Positions 25,548 through 32,784 of a stretch of 32,784 nt of DNA are shown one piece after another. The position numbers were made by a program, and so were the translations under genes. A model generated the notes under the pieces. It searched no databases. It was not told the DNA's origin and was given only the letters and a program-made list of their open reading frames with translations. Numbering within the stretch: the stretch's first letter is position 1; each line of letters opens with the position of its first letter. The DNA comes from Gemmatimonadota bacterium (GTDB lineage: Bacteria; Gemmatimonadota; Gemmatimonadetes; Longimicrobiales; Gaopeijiaceae): assembly GCA_022826025.1 (NCBI GenBank), contig JAJDVR010000212.1, forward strand, positions 1 through 32,784. The letters run 5' to 3'.

Positions 25548-25739
25548 CGCCGCGGTGGCGATCACCGGAAGCGGGACCCCCGAGCCGTCGTTGCCCGGAT
25601 CCATCTGCGCGTTCTGGGCCTGCAGAGGGCCGGCTGCAAGGAAGGCGGCAATGCCGAGTGGCATGGCGATGACCGAACGGCGGGCGACGAGTGTGGCTCG
25701 CCCGACCGTGCCCGACTCCGAGAGGTTCTGGGATAACAT
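23391..25739 (-). CDS. DUF5916-type outer-membrane protein with CBM9-like N-terminal domain, copy 1
   Basis: 782 residues; the ATG at 25737-25739 has GGAGG six bases upstream. Signal peptide about 1-42 (cut after LQAQ). Residues 65-260 are a CBM9/DOMON-like domain ([83 protein letters not shown]). The rest is a strand-rich barrel ([41 protein letters not shown]) ending in [11 protein letters not shown]. Such proteins are common in Bacteroidota and Gemmatimonadota and are thought to handle an oligomeric substrate at the outer membrane; none is characterised to my knowledge. Last gene of a minus-strand cluster with doxX, copD, copC and a near-copy at 27623-29908. Confidence 0.87.
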   Translation of the reverse strand: MLSQNLSESGTVGRATLVARRSVIAMPLGIAAFLAAGPLQAQNAQMDPGNDGSGVPLPVIATAAEVTEAPTIDGRLDEASWQEAQVMTGFTQREPMDGQPASERTEVRVVFDAEALYVGVWAFDSQPENITYGERIRDFEVTESDAIVFVLDTYNDDQNGFIFGTTPTGIEYDGQVANEGRGGGRFGGGGFNSRQRFQSGSGGGFNKNWDGSWTVATTTDGEGWYAEFRIPFNTLRYGNDAETWGFNVARRIRRLNEESFWTPVPREFNLYRLNYAGDLEGLRPPFQRLATMTPYVLGSTARDYTSATETGFGQDGNVGGDVKFQVTQGLTLDVTYNTDFAQVEVDDQQLNLTRFRLNFPEKRPFFLENAGFFTVGGGGADLFFSRAIGIADGQPVPIKGGARLSGRTAGMNVGLLHIETDGADGLQDPQGYSVARVARELPNRSRVGGLFINRGGADGDFNRTYAVDGALGIGEAITLSSFTSRTDGPGTGGDEYAWDLSTGWTSRDLEITAAVREIGEGFNPEVGFLPRRGFRYYQGFVMYKIRPTWLREVRPHVLYNTFHSRKAGVEKGFQESGFLHIDVHWEWPSGAQINTGMNLVTEGLYQPFRIRGTDVVVPEGTYRGWETNLVFNTNAAARLSMRASTNIGSFLSGSRSGGDASVTFRPNASFSTSARINYFDINLPEGEFETVLLGLNLGYFFTPRIYVQSLIQRSSQIDAWSANLRFGWLNTAGTGLFIVYNNVQGFDFHDGLNPNGGHFVESGPLARSFIVKFTRQFNVLGG

Positions 25740-25767
25740 GGATCCGCCTCCGTCCTCAGCCCTCTTC

Positions 25768-26169
25768 CTATCCGCTGCTTCTGCTCGCCCGCCACGCGTC
25801 CAGCGAGTACCTGCCCGGGCCGTTGGCGAAGAAGAAGAGCCACGTGAAGCAGTAGAACATCGCCAGCTCGCCCCGGTTCATGATCGGCCAGAACCCCTGC
25901 GGTATGTGGGCGATAAAGTAGGCAACCGCCATCTCGCCCGCGAGAACGAATGCCACCGGGCGGGTGAAGAGCCCCGCCGCCAGCAGAAGGCCTCCGCCAA
26001 ACTCGAGAATGCCGGCAAGACCGGGCTGGCTGATCAGCGACTCCACCTGGTTCCCGCCAAGCGCCCCGAACAGCTTCTGGACTCCGTGCTGCATGAACAG
26101 CAGCGCCGCTACGATCCGGAGGACGTTGAGGGTCAACTCGTTGAAGCCGCCGCGGTTGGTGTCGCTCAT
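25768..26169 (-). CDS. DoxX-family membrane protein
   Basis: 133 residues with four predicted membrane helices: LNVLRIVAALLFMQHGVQKLFG (14-35), LAGILEFGGGLLLAAGLF, PVAFVLAGEMAVAYFIAHI and LAMFYCFTWLFFFANGPG. The HGxxKLFG and GRYSLDAW motifs are DoxX hallmarks. DoxX-like proteins are small quinone-pool or redox-linked subunits of uncertain function. The ATG at 26169 has a weak AGAGG upstream. A 135-base gap (26170-26304) follows copD, and the next gene starts 28 bases after its stop. Confidence 0.9.
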   Translation of the reverse strand: MSDTNRGGFNELTLNVLRIVAALLFMQHGVQKLFGALGGNQVESLISQPGLAGILEFGGGLLLAAGLFTRPVAFVLAGEMAVAYFIAHIPQGFWPIMNRGELAMFYCFTWLFFFANGPGRYSLDAWRASRSSG

Positions 26170-26304
26170 GGCTTGCCTCTGGCGTCAAGGTGGATGCTGC
26201 CGCGGGAGAAGCTGGTCCCGCCTCCGGTCGAAGTCTGGCCTACCCTGAGACGACCCTTGACCTGGGCTTTTCGCTGATCCCGTGCGCTGACCCCGAGCCG
26301 GCTT

Positions 26305-27183
26305 TCAGCCCTCGAGTGGCGGCGTCCGCGCGAGCAACGCCGCGATCAGAATGACCACATGGGCGACGGTCAGCTCCCGGATTGCGTTGCGGCGCAGCGG
26401 CCTTGCTCCACCGACGCCCCAGAGTCGCGGAGTCAGCACTCTCCAGTTCACGGCTCCCAGGATCAGTACGACCACCACCAGCCCGACCTTGGTCAGCAGG
26501 ATGCGCCCGTAGCTCGTCGAGACCAGGGCGTCGAGTGACGCGACATGAAGCCAGGATGCCAGGACGCCCGTTCCGATCAACAGGGCGCCCGCGATGAGCG
26601 CGACCTGGGAGAAGAGCGGCAGGACTTCGGCCAGCAGGGCGTTGCCCCGACCGGTCTCTCGGCGTTCTCTGAGTTCGGCGATGAGCACGAAGAACAGGCC
26701 CCCGATCCAGCTTCCCGCGGCGAGGACGTGGAGGAAGTCCGCGGGAATCGAGAGCCAGCGCAGGCCTTCCGTGGCCGCCGCGTGACCCATAAAGGCGGGA
26801 AAGGCGCACATCGCCCCCGCAAGCGAACTCGCCACGATCCAGGCCGCGCGCCGGGCCTCCGACCCCCTGCCATCCGGCGCCGCGAAGACGAAGGCCGCGA
26901 CCGTCACCAGCGCCCCGACCGCCAACAGTCGCCAGCTCAGGCCCCAGTCCGTCGCCAGGAGCACCGAAGCGTCTTCCTGCCAGGGCACGAGCGGATCGCG
27001 AAAGTCGCGAAGCTGTCGCCAGAAGAGGAGCCCAACGCCCGCCACGAGCGCCGTCGAACCCACCAATCCCACGGTGCGGGCCGCCGCAATGACGGAGTGA
27101 CGCCGCCGACCCAGCACGCGGGGCGCAATGAGCCAGCGGCTGGACGCCGCCCCCCATGCGGTGATCAGCCCGGCAAGGAACAA
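26305..27183 (-). CDS. copD: CopD-family copper-resistance/transport membrane protein
   Basis: About 292 residues from TTG 27183, with eight likely membrane helices. CopD features: FPAFMGHAAATEG and IPADFLHVLAAGSWIGGLFFVLI (conserved His residues for copper), and RILLTKVGLVVVVLILGAVNW near the end. CopD moves copper across the inner membrane, with CopC as the periplasmic carrier. The start is odd: the frame stays open upstream through natural-looking sequence (RPIADALVGW) back into the 3' end of copC, but has no ATG, GTG or TTG there. So TTG 27183, which cuts into the first helix, or a non-standard start such as ATA near 27236, is used. Confidence 0.85.
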   Translation of the reverse strand: MFLAGLITAWGAASSRWLIAPRVLGRRRHSVIAAARTVGLVGSTALVAGVGLLFWRQLRDFRDPLVPWQEDASVLLATDWGLSWRLLAVGALVTVAAFVFAAPDGRGSEARRAAWIVASSLAGAMCAFPAFMGHAAATEGLRWLSIPADFLHVLAAGSWIGGLFFVLIAELRERRETGRGNALLAEVLPLFSQVALIAGALLIGTGVLASWLHVASLDALVSTSYGRILLTKVGLVVVVLILGAVNWRVLTPRLWGVGGARPLRRNAIRELTVAHVVILIAALLARTPPLEG

Positions 27184-27230
27184 CCAGCCGACGAGAGCAT
27201 CGGCGATGGGCCGGACATCGAGACCGGCGT

Positions 27231-27620
27231 CTATGGAAGCTGGACCATGAAAGGGATCTCGCCCCGCACGACATGGCCGTCCGCGGCCATCGCCCGCCAG
27301 GCGATCGTGTAGCCGCCCTCTTCAAGGGTCCGCCCGACCGCCACGCTGTATACCTTGTCGTCCTCGGAATCGGGGATCGCCGGGCCGGTCTCGACCACGG
27401 CATCGCCGGCCATCAACCGTACCGATATCGAGTTCTCCTGGGGAGCCTGCGTGAACCAGAGGCGCAACTCCTCGGGCGGGGATACCGTCGCCTCCGGGGC
27501 GGGCTCGGACCTGCTCAGCGAGAAGTGAACCGCGAGGTGATCCAGAGCGCCCGTGAGAAAGGGAACCAGCAGCAGCGCGCATCCCGCAAGGAATGCGGCA
27601 GCGGGCCGGCTGAATCTCAT
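27231..27620 (-). CDS. copC: CopC-domain periplasmic copper-binding protein
   Basis: 129 residues. The N-terminal hydrophobic stretch ([20 protein letters not shown]) is a signal or anchor. The CopC/YobA beta-barrel follows: H32[14 protein letters not shown] with the N-terminal His ligand, [19 protein letters not shown], and D114-G-H116-VVRGEIPF with the C-terminal ligands of the Cu(II) site. There is no Met-rich Cu(I) site. His32 is preceded by several residues after the hydrophobic part, so the mature N-terminus is unclear. The start lies two bases after the stop of the upstream DUF5916 gene, whose last codons supply a G-run (GGGGGG) as ribosome site, so the genes are coupled. Confidence 0.9.
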   Translation of the reverse strand: MRFSRPAAAFLAGCALLLVPFLTGALDHLAVHFSLSRSEPAPEATVSPPEELRLWFTQAPQENSISVRLMAGDAVVETGPAIPDSEDDKVYSVAVGRTLEEGGYTIAWRAMAADGHVVRGEIPFMVQLP

Positions 27621-27622
27621 GC

Positions 27623-29773
27623 CTATCCCCCCAGCACGTTGAACTGCCGGGTGAACTTGATGATGAGGGAACGGGCCAGCGGCGCCCTGTCGTAGAACCG
27701 TCCGGCGCCGTCGTCGAGGAAATGGATCTCCTGGACGTCGTTGTAGACGATGAAGAGACCGGTCCCGGCCGTGTTCAGCCAGCCGAAGCGAAGGTTGGCG
27801 GACCAGCTGTCCACCTGGTTCGAGTACTGCACCAGCGACTGCAAATAGATGCGCGGGGTGAGGAAGTAGCCGAAGTTCATCCCCAGCAACACCGTCTCGA
27901 ATTGCCCTTCCGCCAGGCTCACGTCGTAGTAGGTCACGCGCCCCGAGGTGCTGAACGACGCACTGGGCCGCAAGGTGACGGAGCCGGTGCCGCCCCAGCG
28001 GCTGCCGCTGAGGAAGCTGCCGGCGAAGATGCGCGACGTCGCCGACAGCCGGGCGATCGGATTGCTGTTAAAAACCAGTTGCGTCTCCCAGCCGCGGTAG
28101 GTTCCCACGGGCACCGTCACGTCGGTGCCGCGGATCTGGAAGGGCTCGTAGATGCCTTCGGTGACGAGGTTGGCGCCCGTATGGATCTGCGCCCCCGAGT
28201 GCCACTCCCAGTGGGAGTCGATGTGCAGCCGGGCCGATTCCTGGAATCCCCTCTCGATCCCGCTCTTGCGGCTGTGGTAGGTGTAATAGGAAACGTGCGG
28301 CCGGATCTCGCGCAGCCACGTGGGACGGATCCTGTACATCACGTGGTACTGGTAGTACCGGTAGCCCCTGCGCGGCAGGAAGCCCACCTCCGGGTTGAAC
28401 CCCTCCCCGATCTCCCGGACCTGACCCGTAAGCGAAAAGCTCCGCATGTTGAGGTTGCCGGAGAAGTCCCAGGCGTACTCGTTGTTGCCGGCTTCCGGCC
28501 CGTCGGTTCTGGCGACGAAGGAGCCGAAGGACAGTGCCTCCCCCACGCCCACGGCGGCATCGACCGCCTGGGTGCGGTTGAACTCGCCCGCCGGTCCGCT
28601 CTTGTTGATGAACAGGCCTCCGACCCGCGAACGATTGGGCAGCTCCTTGGCGAGGCGTGCAACCGAGAACCCGTTGGCGTCCGCCCCGAGGTCGCTCACG
28701 CCGTCGGTCTCGATGTGCAGCAGCCCGACGTTCAGCCCTGCGGCCCGGCCCGAGAGCCGCGCGCCCCCCTTGATCGGCACCGGCTGGCCCTGGTGGATGC
28801 CTATGGCGCGGCTGAAGAAGAGGTCGGCGCCCCCGCCGCCCACGCTGAAGAAGCCCGCGTTCTCGAGGAAGAAGGGCCTCTTCTCGGGGAAATTGAGCGC
28901 GAAGCGGGTGAGGTTGAGCTGCTGGTCGTCGACCTCGACCTGGGCGAAGTCGGTGTTGTAGGTGAGATCGAGAGTAAGGCCCTGGGTGACCTGGAACTTG
29001 ACCTCGCCCCCCACGTTGCCTTCCTGGCCGAACCCCGTCTCGGTGGCGCTGGTGTAGTCGCGCGCGGTCGAGCCCAGCGCGTAAGGGGTTACCGTGGCCA
29101 GGCGCCGGAAGGGGGGCTGCAGCCCCTCGAGGTCTCCCGCGTAGTTGAGGCGATAGAGGTTGAACTCCCTTGGAACCGGGGTCCAGAACGACTCCTCGTT
29201 GAGACGCCGGATGCGGCGGGCCACGTTGAAGCCCCAGCTCCTGACGTCGTTGCCGTACCGCAGCGTGTTGAAGGGGATGCGGAACTCGGCGTACCAGCCC
29301 TGGTCGTCGGTGGTGGTCGCGACCGTCCAGCTGTCGTCCCAGTTCTTGTTGAAGCCGCCGCCGGAGCCCGACTGGAAACGCTGCCGGGTGTTGAAGCCGC
29401 CACCCTGGAAGCGGCCGCCGCCGCGGCCCTCGTTGGCGACCTGCCCGTCGTACTCGATGCCGGTCGGGGTGGTGCCGAAGACGAAGCCGTTCTGGTCGTC
29501 GTTGTAGGTGTCCAGCACGAACACGACGTTGTCGCTCTGGCGCACCTCGTAGTCCCGGATTCGCTCGCCATAGGTGATGTTGTCCGGCTGGCTGTCGAAC
29601 GCCCACACCCCCACGTAGAGCGCATCCGAGTCGAACACGACCCGGACCTCGGTCCGCTCGCTGGCGGGCTGCCCGTCACTGGGCTCGCGCTGCGTAAACC
29701 CGGTCATCACCGAAGCCTGCTGCCACACCGCCTCGTCGAGGTAGCCGTCAACGCTCGGGCTTTCCGTGACCTC
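27623..29773 (-). repeat. Long direct repeat, copy 2 (DUF5916 body)
   Basis: Partner of 23391-25547. The signal peptides and the linker before EVTE are not similar, so each copy has its own export signal. Confidence 0.85.
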
Positions 29774-29908
29774 CGTAGCGGTGGCGACCGTAGGAAGGGC
29801 CCCTCCCGGCGCTCCGTTCGCGGGCCCCGACTGGGAGTTCTGGGCGAGCAGCGGACTGGCGGCAAGGAGGGCCAGAATACATGCGGACAGAGCGGGACAG
29901 GAATTCAT
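27623..29908 (-). CDS. DUF5916-type outer-membrane protein with CBM9-like N-terminal domain, copy 2
   Basis: 761 residues from ATG 29908, which has AGGGAG five bases upstream and begins a clean signal peptide ([17 protein letters not shown], 7-23). A longer open frame to 30004 lacks these features. Domain layout as in copy 1: CBM9/DOMON-like about 46-240, then barrel, ending in the same [11 protein letters not shown]. Differences cluster in short loops (e.g. [27 protein letters not shown] near the end), plausibly surface-exposed. It heads the minus-strand cluster copy 2, copC, copD, doxX, copy 1, which suggests an outer-membrane partner of a copper or redox function, though the pairing could be incidental. 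Confidence 0.87.
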   Translation of the reverse strand: MNSCPALSACILALLAASPLLAQNSQSGPANGAPGGALPTVATATEVTESPSVDGYLDEAVWQQASVMTGFTQREPSDGQPASERTEVRVVFDSDALYVGVWAFDSQPDNITYGERIRDYEVRQSDNVVFVLDTYNDDQNGFVFGTTPTGIEYDGQVANEGRGGGRFQGGGFNTRQRFQSGSGGGFNKNWDDSWTVATTTDDQGWYAEFRIPFNTLRYGNDVRSWGFNVARRIRRLNEESFWTPVPREFNLYRLNYAGDLEGLQPPFRRLATVTPYALGSTARDYTSATETGFGQEGNVGGEVKFQVTQGLTLDLTYNTDFAQVEVDDQQLNLTRFALNFPEKRPFFLENAGFFSVGGGGADLFFSRAIGIHQGQPVPIKGGARLSGRAAGLNVGLLHIETDGVSDLGADANGFSVARLAKELPNRSRVGGLFINKSGPAGEFNRTQAVDAAVGVGEALSFGSFVARTDGPEAGNNEYAWDFSGNLNMRSFSLTGQVREIGEGFNPEVGFLPRRGYRYYQYHVMYRIRPTWLREIRPHVSYYTYHSRKSGIERGFQESARLHIDSHWEWHSGAQIHTGANLVTEGIYEPFQIRGTDVTVPVGTYRGWETQLVFNSNPIARLSATSRIFAGSFLSGSRWGGTGSVTLRPSASFSTSGRVTYYDVSLAEGQFETVLLGMNFGYFLTPRIYLQSLVQYSNQVDSWSANLRFGWLNTAGTGLFIVYNDVQEIHFLDDGAGRFYDRAPLARSLIIKFTRQFNVLGG

Positions 29909-30020
29909 GAGGCTCCCTTGCCAATTGGTGGCTGCACAGTCCTGTAATTTCGCAGAAACGCCGGGCCTTCGCCAGAGAGCGCGGGCGGGTTGAGCGCGCG
30001 TCACCCTCTCGCAGGTTTCG

Positions 30021-31334
30021 TTACCGGGCAGCCCGACGCACTACACGGACAACCGGCGGGATGAGAATGCTTACCGCCGCGGTGCGGCCAACCAATGACG
30101 CGGCGGCCGCGGCCGTGACGCCGACCCATCCGAAGGCCTGCACCAGCAATGGGAAGCCCACGGCGATGCACACCACCTCGGTGGCGGTTGCGAGGGTCAC
30201 CGGCCGGGTGCGGCGGCCCTTGATGAGGATCCCGCGCTCCAGCGAGAGGAACGCCGACAGGAACGGCAGGGGGATGAAGAGGATGGTCGGCAGGATGGCG
30301 AACGCGGCCAGATCGGGGGTGAGGCCGGAAATGGTCTCGAACCAGACGCCGGAGAAGGGGGTGAGCCCGAAGACGGCGAGGCAGGCGGTGGTGGCGAGCC
30401 CCAGCGACACGGCGAACGCGCGCAGCGGGACAAGCTGCTCGTGCCGCTGGCCCAGCAGGGCGATGGTGACTTCCTGGTAGGCGAGGCACACCGCGCGGAA
30501 GATGAACGTGAGGGAGCCCACCACCGGAAAGACCGCCAGCGACTCGACCGGAGCGGGCGCCCGCCCCATGAAGAAGGTGAGCAGCGGATGGGCCGCGAAG
30601 CCGAGCAGCGAGGTGAGCGCGAGCGGGTAGTAGAAGCGGGAGATGACGCCGTAGTTGAGGGTCCCCGGACCGGCTGGCGACGTATGCGCGAGTACGCGCG
30701 CCACCGAGCCGCGGGCCATCCAGCGGCTTGCCGCGGCCTCGGTGCACACCCCCGCGGTCATCGCTCCGGCGGCAACGAGCGTGCCGGGGATGCCCAGCCG
30801 GGCGAGCACCAGCGCCGTCAGCGCGATGGCGGAGATGCGGGTCACCGTCCCCGCGGCGACCAGGCGCGGGCGCCCGTCGCGGATCAGCAGTCCCTGGTAG
30901 AAGCGCCGGTAGCCGATGGCCGCCGGCCACGGCACAAGCAGCCAGAGGGCATCCTCGACGAGCAGCGCCACCTCCCCGGGAAGCGCGAGCACCTGGAGGG
31001 CGATGAGGTCGAACACCGGCGGCAGGAGCACGAGCAGGAGCACCCCCGTGGTGCCCGCGTTCAGAAAGAGGGCGAAGCGCCTCAGCTTGCGGAAGCTGTG
31101 CGCGTCCTCGGCGAGAGCCGTGGAGGTAGTCATCAGCATCACCACCGGGGACTCCACCAGCATCGCGATGGCGAAGGCAACGCCGTAGGCCGCGAGGTTG
31201 ATCTTGGCCTCGGGAAGCCGGGCGATGACCGCGGCCAGGAAGGGCCCCTCCACCGCCATCATCAGCCATGTGGCGGCGAGAGGCGCCCAGAACAGCAGGA
31301 TGGACCGCTGGGACAGCGGCGCGGAAGCGCTCAA
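30021..31334 (-). CDS. MATE/MviN-like multi-pass membrane transporter
   Basis: 437 residues if TTG 31334 is the start, which overlaps the leuD stop as TTGA; upstream codons in this frame are a shadow of leuD. About twelve hydrophobic segments: LLFWAPLAATWLMMAVEGPF, LAAYGVAFAIAMLVESPVVML, TGVLLLVLLPPVFDLIAL, FYYPLALTSLLGFAAHPLLTFF, AFAILPTILFIPLPFLSAF and others. VEGPFLAAVIARLPEAKINLAA and ESPVVMLMTTSTAL are reminiscent of MATE-type (MOP superfamily) transporters, including ANK-like members. The substrate is unknown. Coupling to leuD may only mean shared transcription. Confidence 0.7.
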   Translation of the reverse strand: MSASAPLSQRSILLFWAPLAATWLMMAVEGPFLAAVIARLPEAKINLAAYGVAFAIAMLVESPVVMLMTTSTALAEDAHSFRKLRRFALFLNAGTTGVLLLVLLPPVFDLIALQVLALPGEVALLVEDALWLLVPWPAAIGYRRFYQGLLIRDGRPRLVAAGTVTRISAIALTALVLARLGIPGTLVAAGAMTAGVCTEAAASRWMARGSVARVLAHTSPAGPGTLNYGVISRFYYPLALTSLLGFAAHPLLTFFMGRAPAPVESLAVFPVVGSLTFIFRAVCLAYQEVTIALLGQRHEQLVPLRAFAVSLGLATTACLAVFGLTPFSGVWFETISGLTPDLAAFAILPTILFIPLPFLSAFLSLERGILIKGRRTRPVTLATATEVVCIAVGFPLLVQAFGWVGVTAAAAASLVGRTAAVSILIPPVVRVVRRAAR

Positions 31335-31933
31335 CGGGTCTCGAAGCGGGTGATCTCGCTTTCGTATTGCAGCGTGAGGCCGATGTCGTCGAGGCCCTCG
31401 AGCAGACACCGACGCCGGAAGTCGTCGATCTCGAAGCGGAGGCGCCATCCGGCGGAGTCGGCGACGGAGCAGGCCTCCAGGTCGACCGCCAGCGCGTAGC
31501 CCGGACGCTCGACGGCGCGCGCCAGCACCCCCGCGACCTCCTCCTCCGGCAGCGCCAGCGGCAGGATGCCGTTCTGGTAGCAGTTGGCCTGGAAGATGTC
31601 CGCGAAGCTGGGCGCGATCACCACCCGGAAGCCGTAGTCGGCGATCGACCAGGCCGCGTGCTCGCGCGAGGAGCCGCAGCCGAAGTTGCGGCCCGCGGCC
31701 AGGATGGCGGCCCCGGCGTATCCGGGCTGGTTGAGAACGAAGTCGGCGCGGGGCGAGCCGTCGGGGTGGAAGCGCCAGTCGTTGAAGAGGAACTGCCCGT
31801 AGCCGGCACGCTCCACCCGCTTCAGGAACTGCTTGGGGATGATCTGGTCGGTGTCCACGTCGGCGCGGTCGAGGGGGGCCACGATGCCCTCGACGCGGCG
31901 GAGCGGCTCGATGGCGTGGGTGGTGGCGCTCAC
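31331..31933 (-). CDS. leuD: 3-isopropylmalate dehydratase small subunit
   Basis: 200 residues from GTG 31933, which overlaps the leuC stop by four bases (GTGA). It has [14 protein letters not shown] (27-40), [15 protein letters not shown] (81-95) and [16 protein letters not shown], all typical of LeuD. With LeuC it interconverts 2- and 3-isopropylmalate in leucine synthesis in the cytoplasm. Length is normal. Confidence 0.96.
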   Translation of the reverse strand: MSATTHAIEPLRRVEGIVAPLDRADVDTDQIIPKQFLKRVERAGYGQFLFNDWRFHPDGSPRADFVLNQPGYAGAAILAAGRNFGCGSSREHAAWSIADYGFRVVIAPSFADIFQANCYQNGILPLALPEEEVAGVLARAVERPGYALAVDLEACSVADSAGWRLRFEIDDFRRRCLLEGLDDIGLTLQYESEITRFETR

Positions 31934-32784
31934 GGCCGGCTCCTCACGTCGGTGAAGCGGCCCGCCACTGCGGCTGCCGCCGCCATCGCCGGGCTCACGA
32001 GGTGTGTGCGCGCTCCCCTGCCCTGCCGGCCCTCGAAGTTGCGGTTGGAGGTGGAGGCGCAGCGCTCGCCGGGCCCCGCGATGTCGTCGTTCATCCCCAG
32101 ACACATGGAACAGCCGGACTCGCGCCACTCGAAGCCGGCGTCGCGGAAGACGCGGTCGAGCCCCTCCGCTTCGGCGGCCGCCTTGACCGCGGTGGAGCCG
32201 GGCACCACCAGGGCGTGCACGCGCGGGCTCACCTTGTGTCCGCGCGCGACCCGCGCCGCCTCCCGCAGGTCCTCGATGCGCGAATTGGTGCACGAGCCGA
32301 TGAAGACGCGGTCCAGCTCGATGTCCTGCATGGGCGTGCCCGGCTCGAGCCCCATGTAGGAGAGCGCCCGCTCGGCTGTCGCCCGGCTGTCCGGATCGGC
32401 GAGGTCGGCCGGGTCGGGGACGCGGCCGGACACGGGTACCACCATGCCGGGGTTCGTTCCCCAGGTGACCTGCGGCTCCAGATCGGCCAGGTCGACCTCC
32501 ACCACCCGGTCGAAGCGCGCGCCCGGATCGGTGCCGAGGGTCGACCAGCGCGCCACCGCCTCGTCGAAGGCCTCGCCCGCGGGCGCGTGCGGCCGCCCGC
32601 GCAGGTAGGAAAAAGTAGTCTCGTCGGGCGCGATCATGCCGGCGCGCGCACCCGCCTCGATGGACATGTTGCACACGGTCATGCGGCCCTCCATGGAGAG
32701 CGCGCGGATCGCCTCGCCGCGGTACTCCACCACGTGCCCCGCCCCCCCCGCCACCCCGATGCGGCCGATGGTGTGGAGGATCAG
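31930..32784 (-). CDS. leuC: 3-isopropylmalate dehydratase large subunit (5' part cut by window edge)
   Basis: The last 285 codons of LeuC; the frame is open to the right edge, so the N-terminus lies outside. It begins in [14 protein letters not shown] and contains [19 protein letters not shown], the first iron-sulfur cysteine in FIGSCTNSR, and the other two in [10 protein letters not shown], all conserved 4Fe-4S ligands, then [12 protein letters not shown]. Enzyme partner of LeuD, translated from the same message. Confidence 0.96.
   Translation of the reverse strand: MILHTIGRIGVAGGAGHVVEYRGEAIRALSMEGRMTVCNMSIEAGARAGMIAPDETTFSYLRGRPHAPAGEAFDEAVARWSTLGTDPGARFDRVVEVDLADLEPQVTWGTNPGMVVPVSGRVPDPADLADPDSRATAERALSYMGLEPGTPMQDIELDRVFIGSCTNSRIEDLREAARVARGHKVSPRVHALVVPGSTAVKAAAEAEGLDRVFRDAGFEWRESGCSMCLGMNDDIAGPGERCASTSNRNFEGRQGRGARTHLVSPAMAAAAAVAGRFTDVRSRP

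Noticed and set aside
24051-25736. 561-codon + strand open frame, similar to another at 27722-29947 (741 codons)
   Set aside because: They resemble each other only because the DUF5916 genes beneath them are duplicated. The sense strand carries the signal peptide and domains.

Overview
The window is GC-rich and densely coded on both strands. It has no rRNA, tRNA, CRISPR array, insertion sequence or phage gene that I can see. The gene set looks most like Gemmatimonadota or a close relative: a sortilin/VPS10-type beta-propeller exoprotein, two DUF5916-type outer-membrane proteins, an ECF sigma/FecR/STN-TonB receptor operon, a GxGPGE-type propeller lipoprotein and a lipoprotein N-acyl-D-amino-acid deacylase. 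Many starts lack a clear Shine-Dalgarno and many genes overlap by 1-4 bases. The phylum is an inference from gene content, not a measurement.

Layout. 1-2613 (-): a secreted VPS10-like propeller protein, cut by the left edge, divergent from a cytochrome P450 (2706-4013, +). A 448-base gap holds a striking tandem palindrome (4278-4330) in front of an XRE regulator whose ImmA/IrrE protease domain has lost its zinc-site residues (4462-5703). Next come an NCS2 permease with a C-terminal HATPase-like domain (5823-7571) and a propeller lipoprotein (7625-8881), which converges on a lipoprotein amidohydrolase (8955-10658, -).

10915-19883 (+) is a compact six-gene surface-signalling operon: ECF sigma factor, FecR-type anti-sigma, STN-TonB receptor, DUF4249-like lipoprotein, a second STN protein with a different C-terminal region that may form a barrel, and a membrane-anchored FGE/SUMF1-fold protein lacking the catalytic cysteines. 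From FecR onward every junction overlaps by 1 or 4 bases. The two STN modules match at 84 of 100 residues by hand count, although the proteins are otherwise unrelated. This is the best candidate for an undescribed system: two outer-membrane proteins that may present the same signalling domain to one FecR.

19986-23325 (+) is a coupled trio: arginine-deiminase/DDAH-fold hydrolase, APC amino-acid permease, and a PurM/HypE-fold ATP-binding protein. 23391-29908 (-) holds two near-identical DUF5916 genes flanking copC, copD and doxX, with a possible role in copper or envelope stress. 30021-32784 (-) holds the end of leuC, leuD and a MATE-like membrane protein coupled to leuD.
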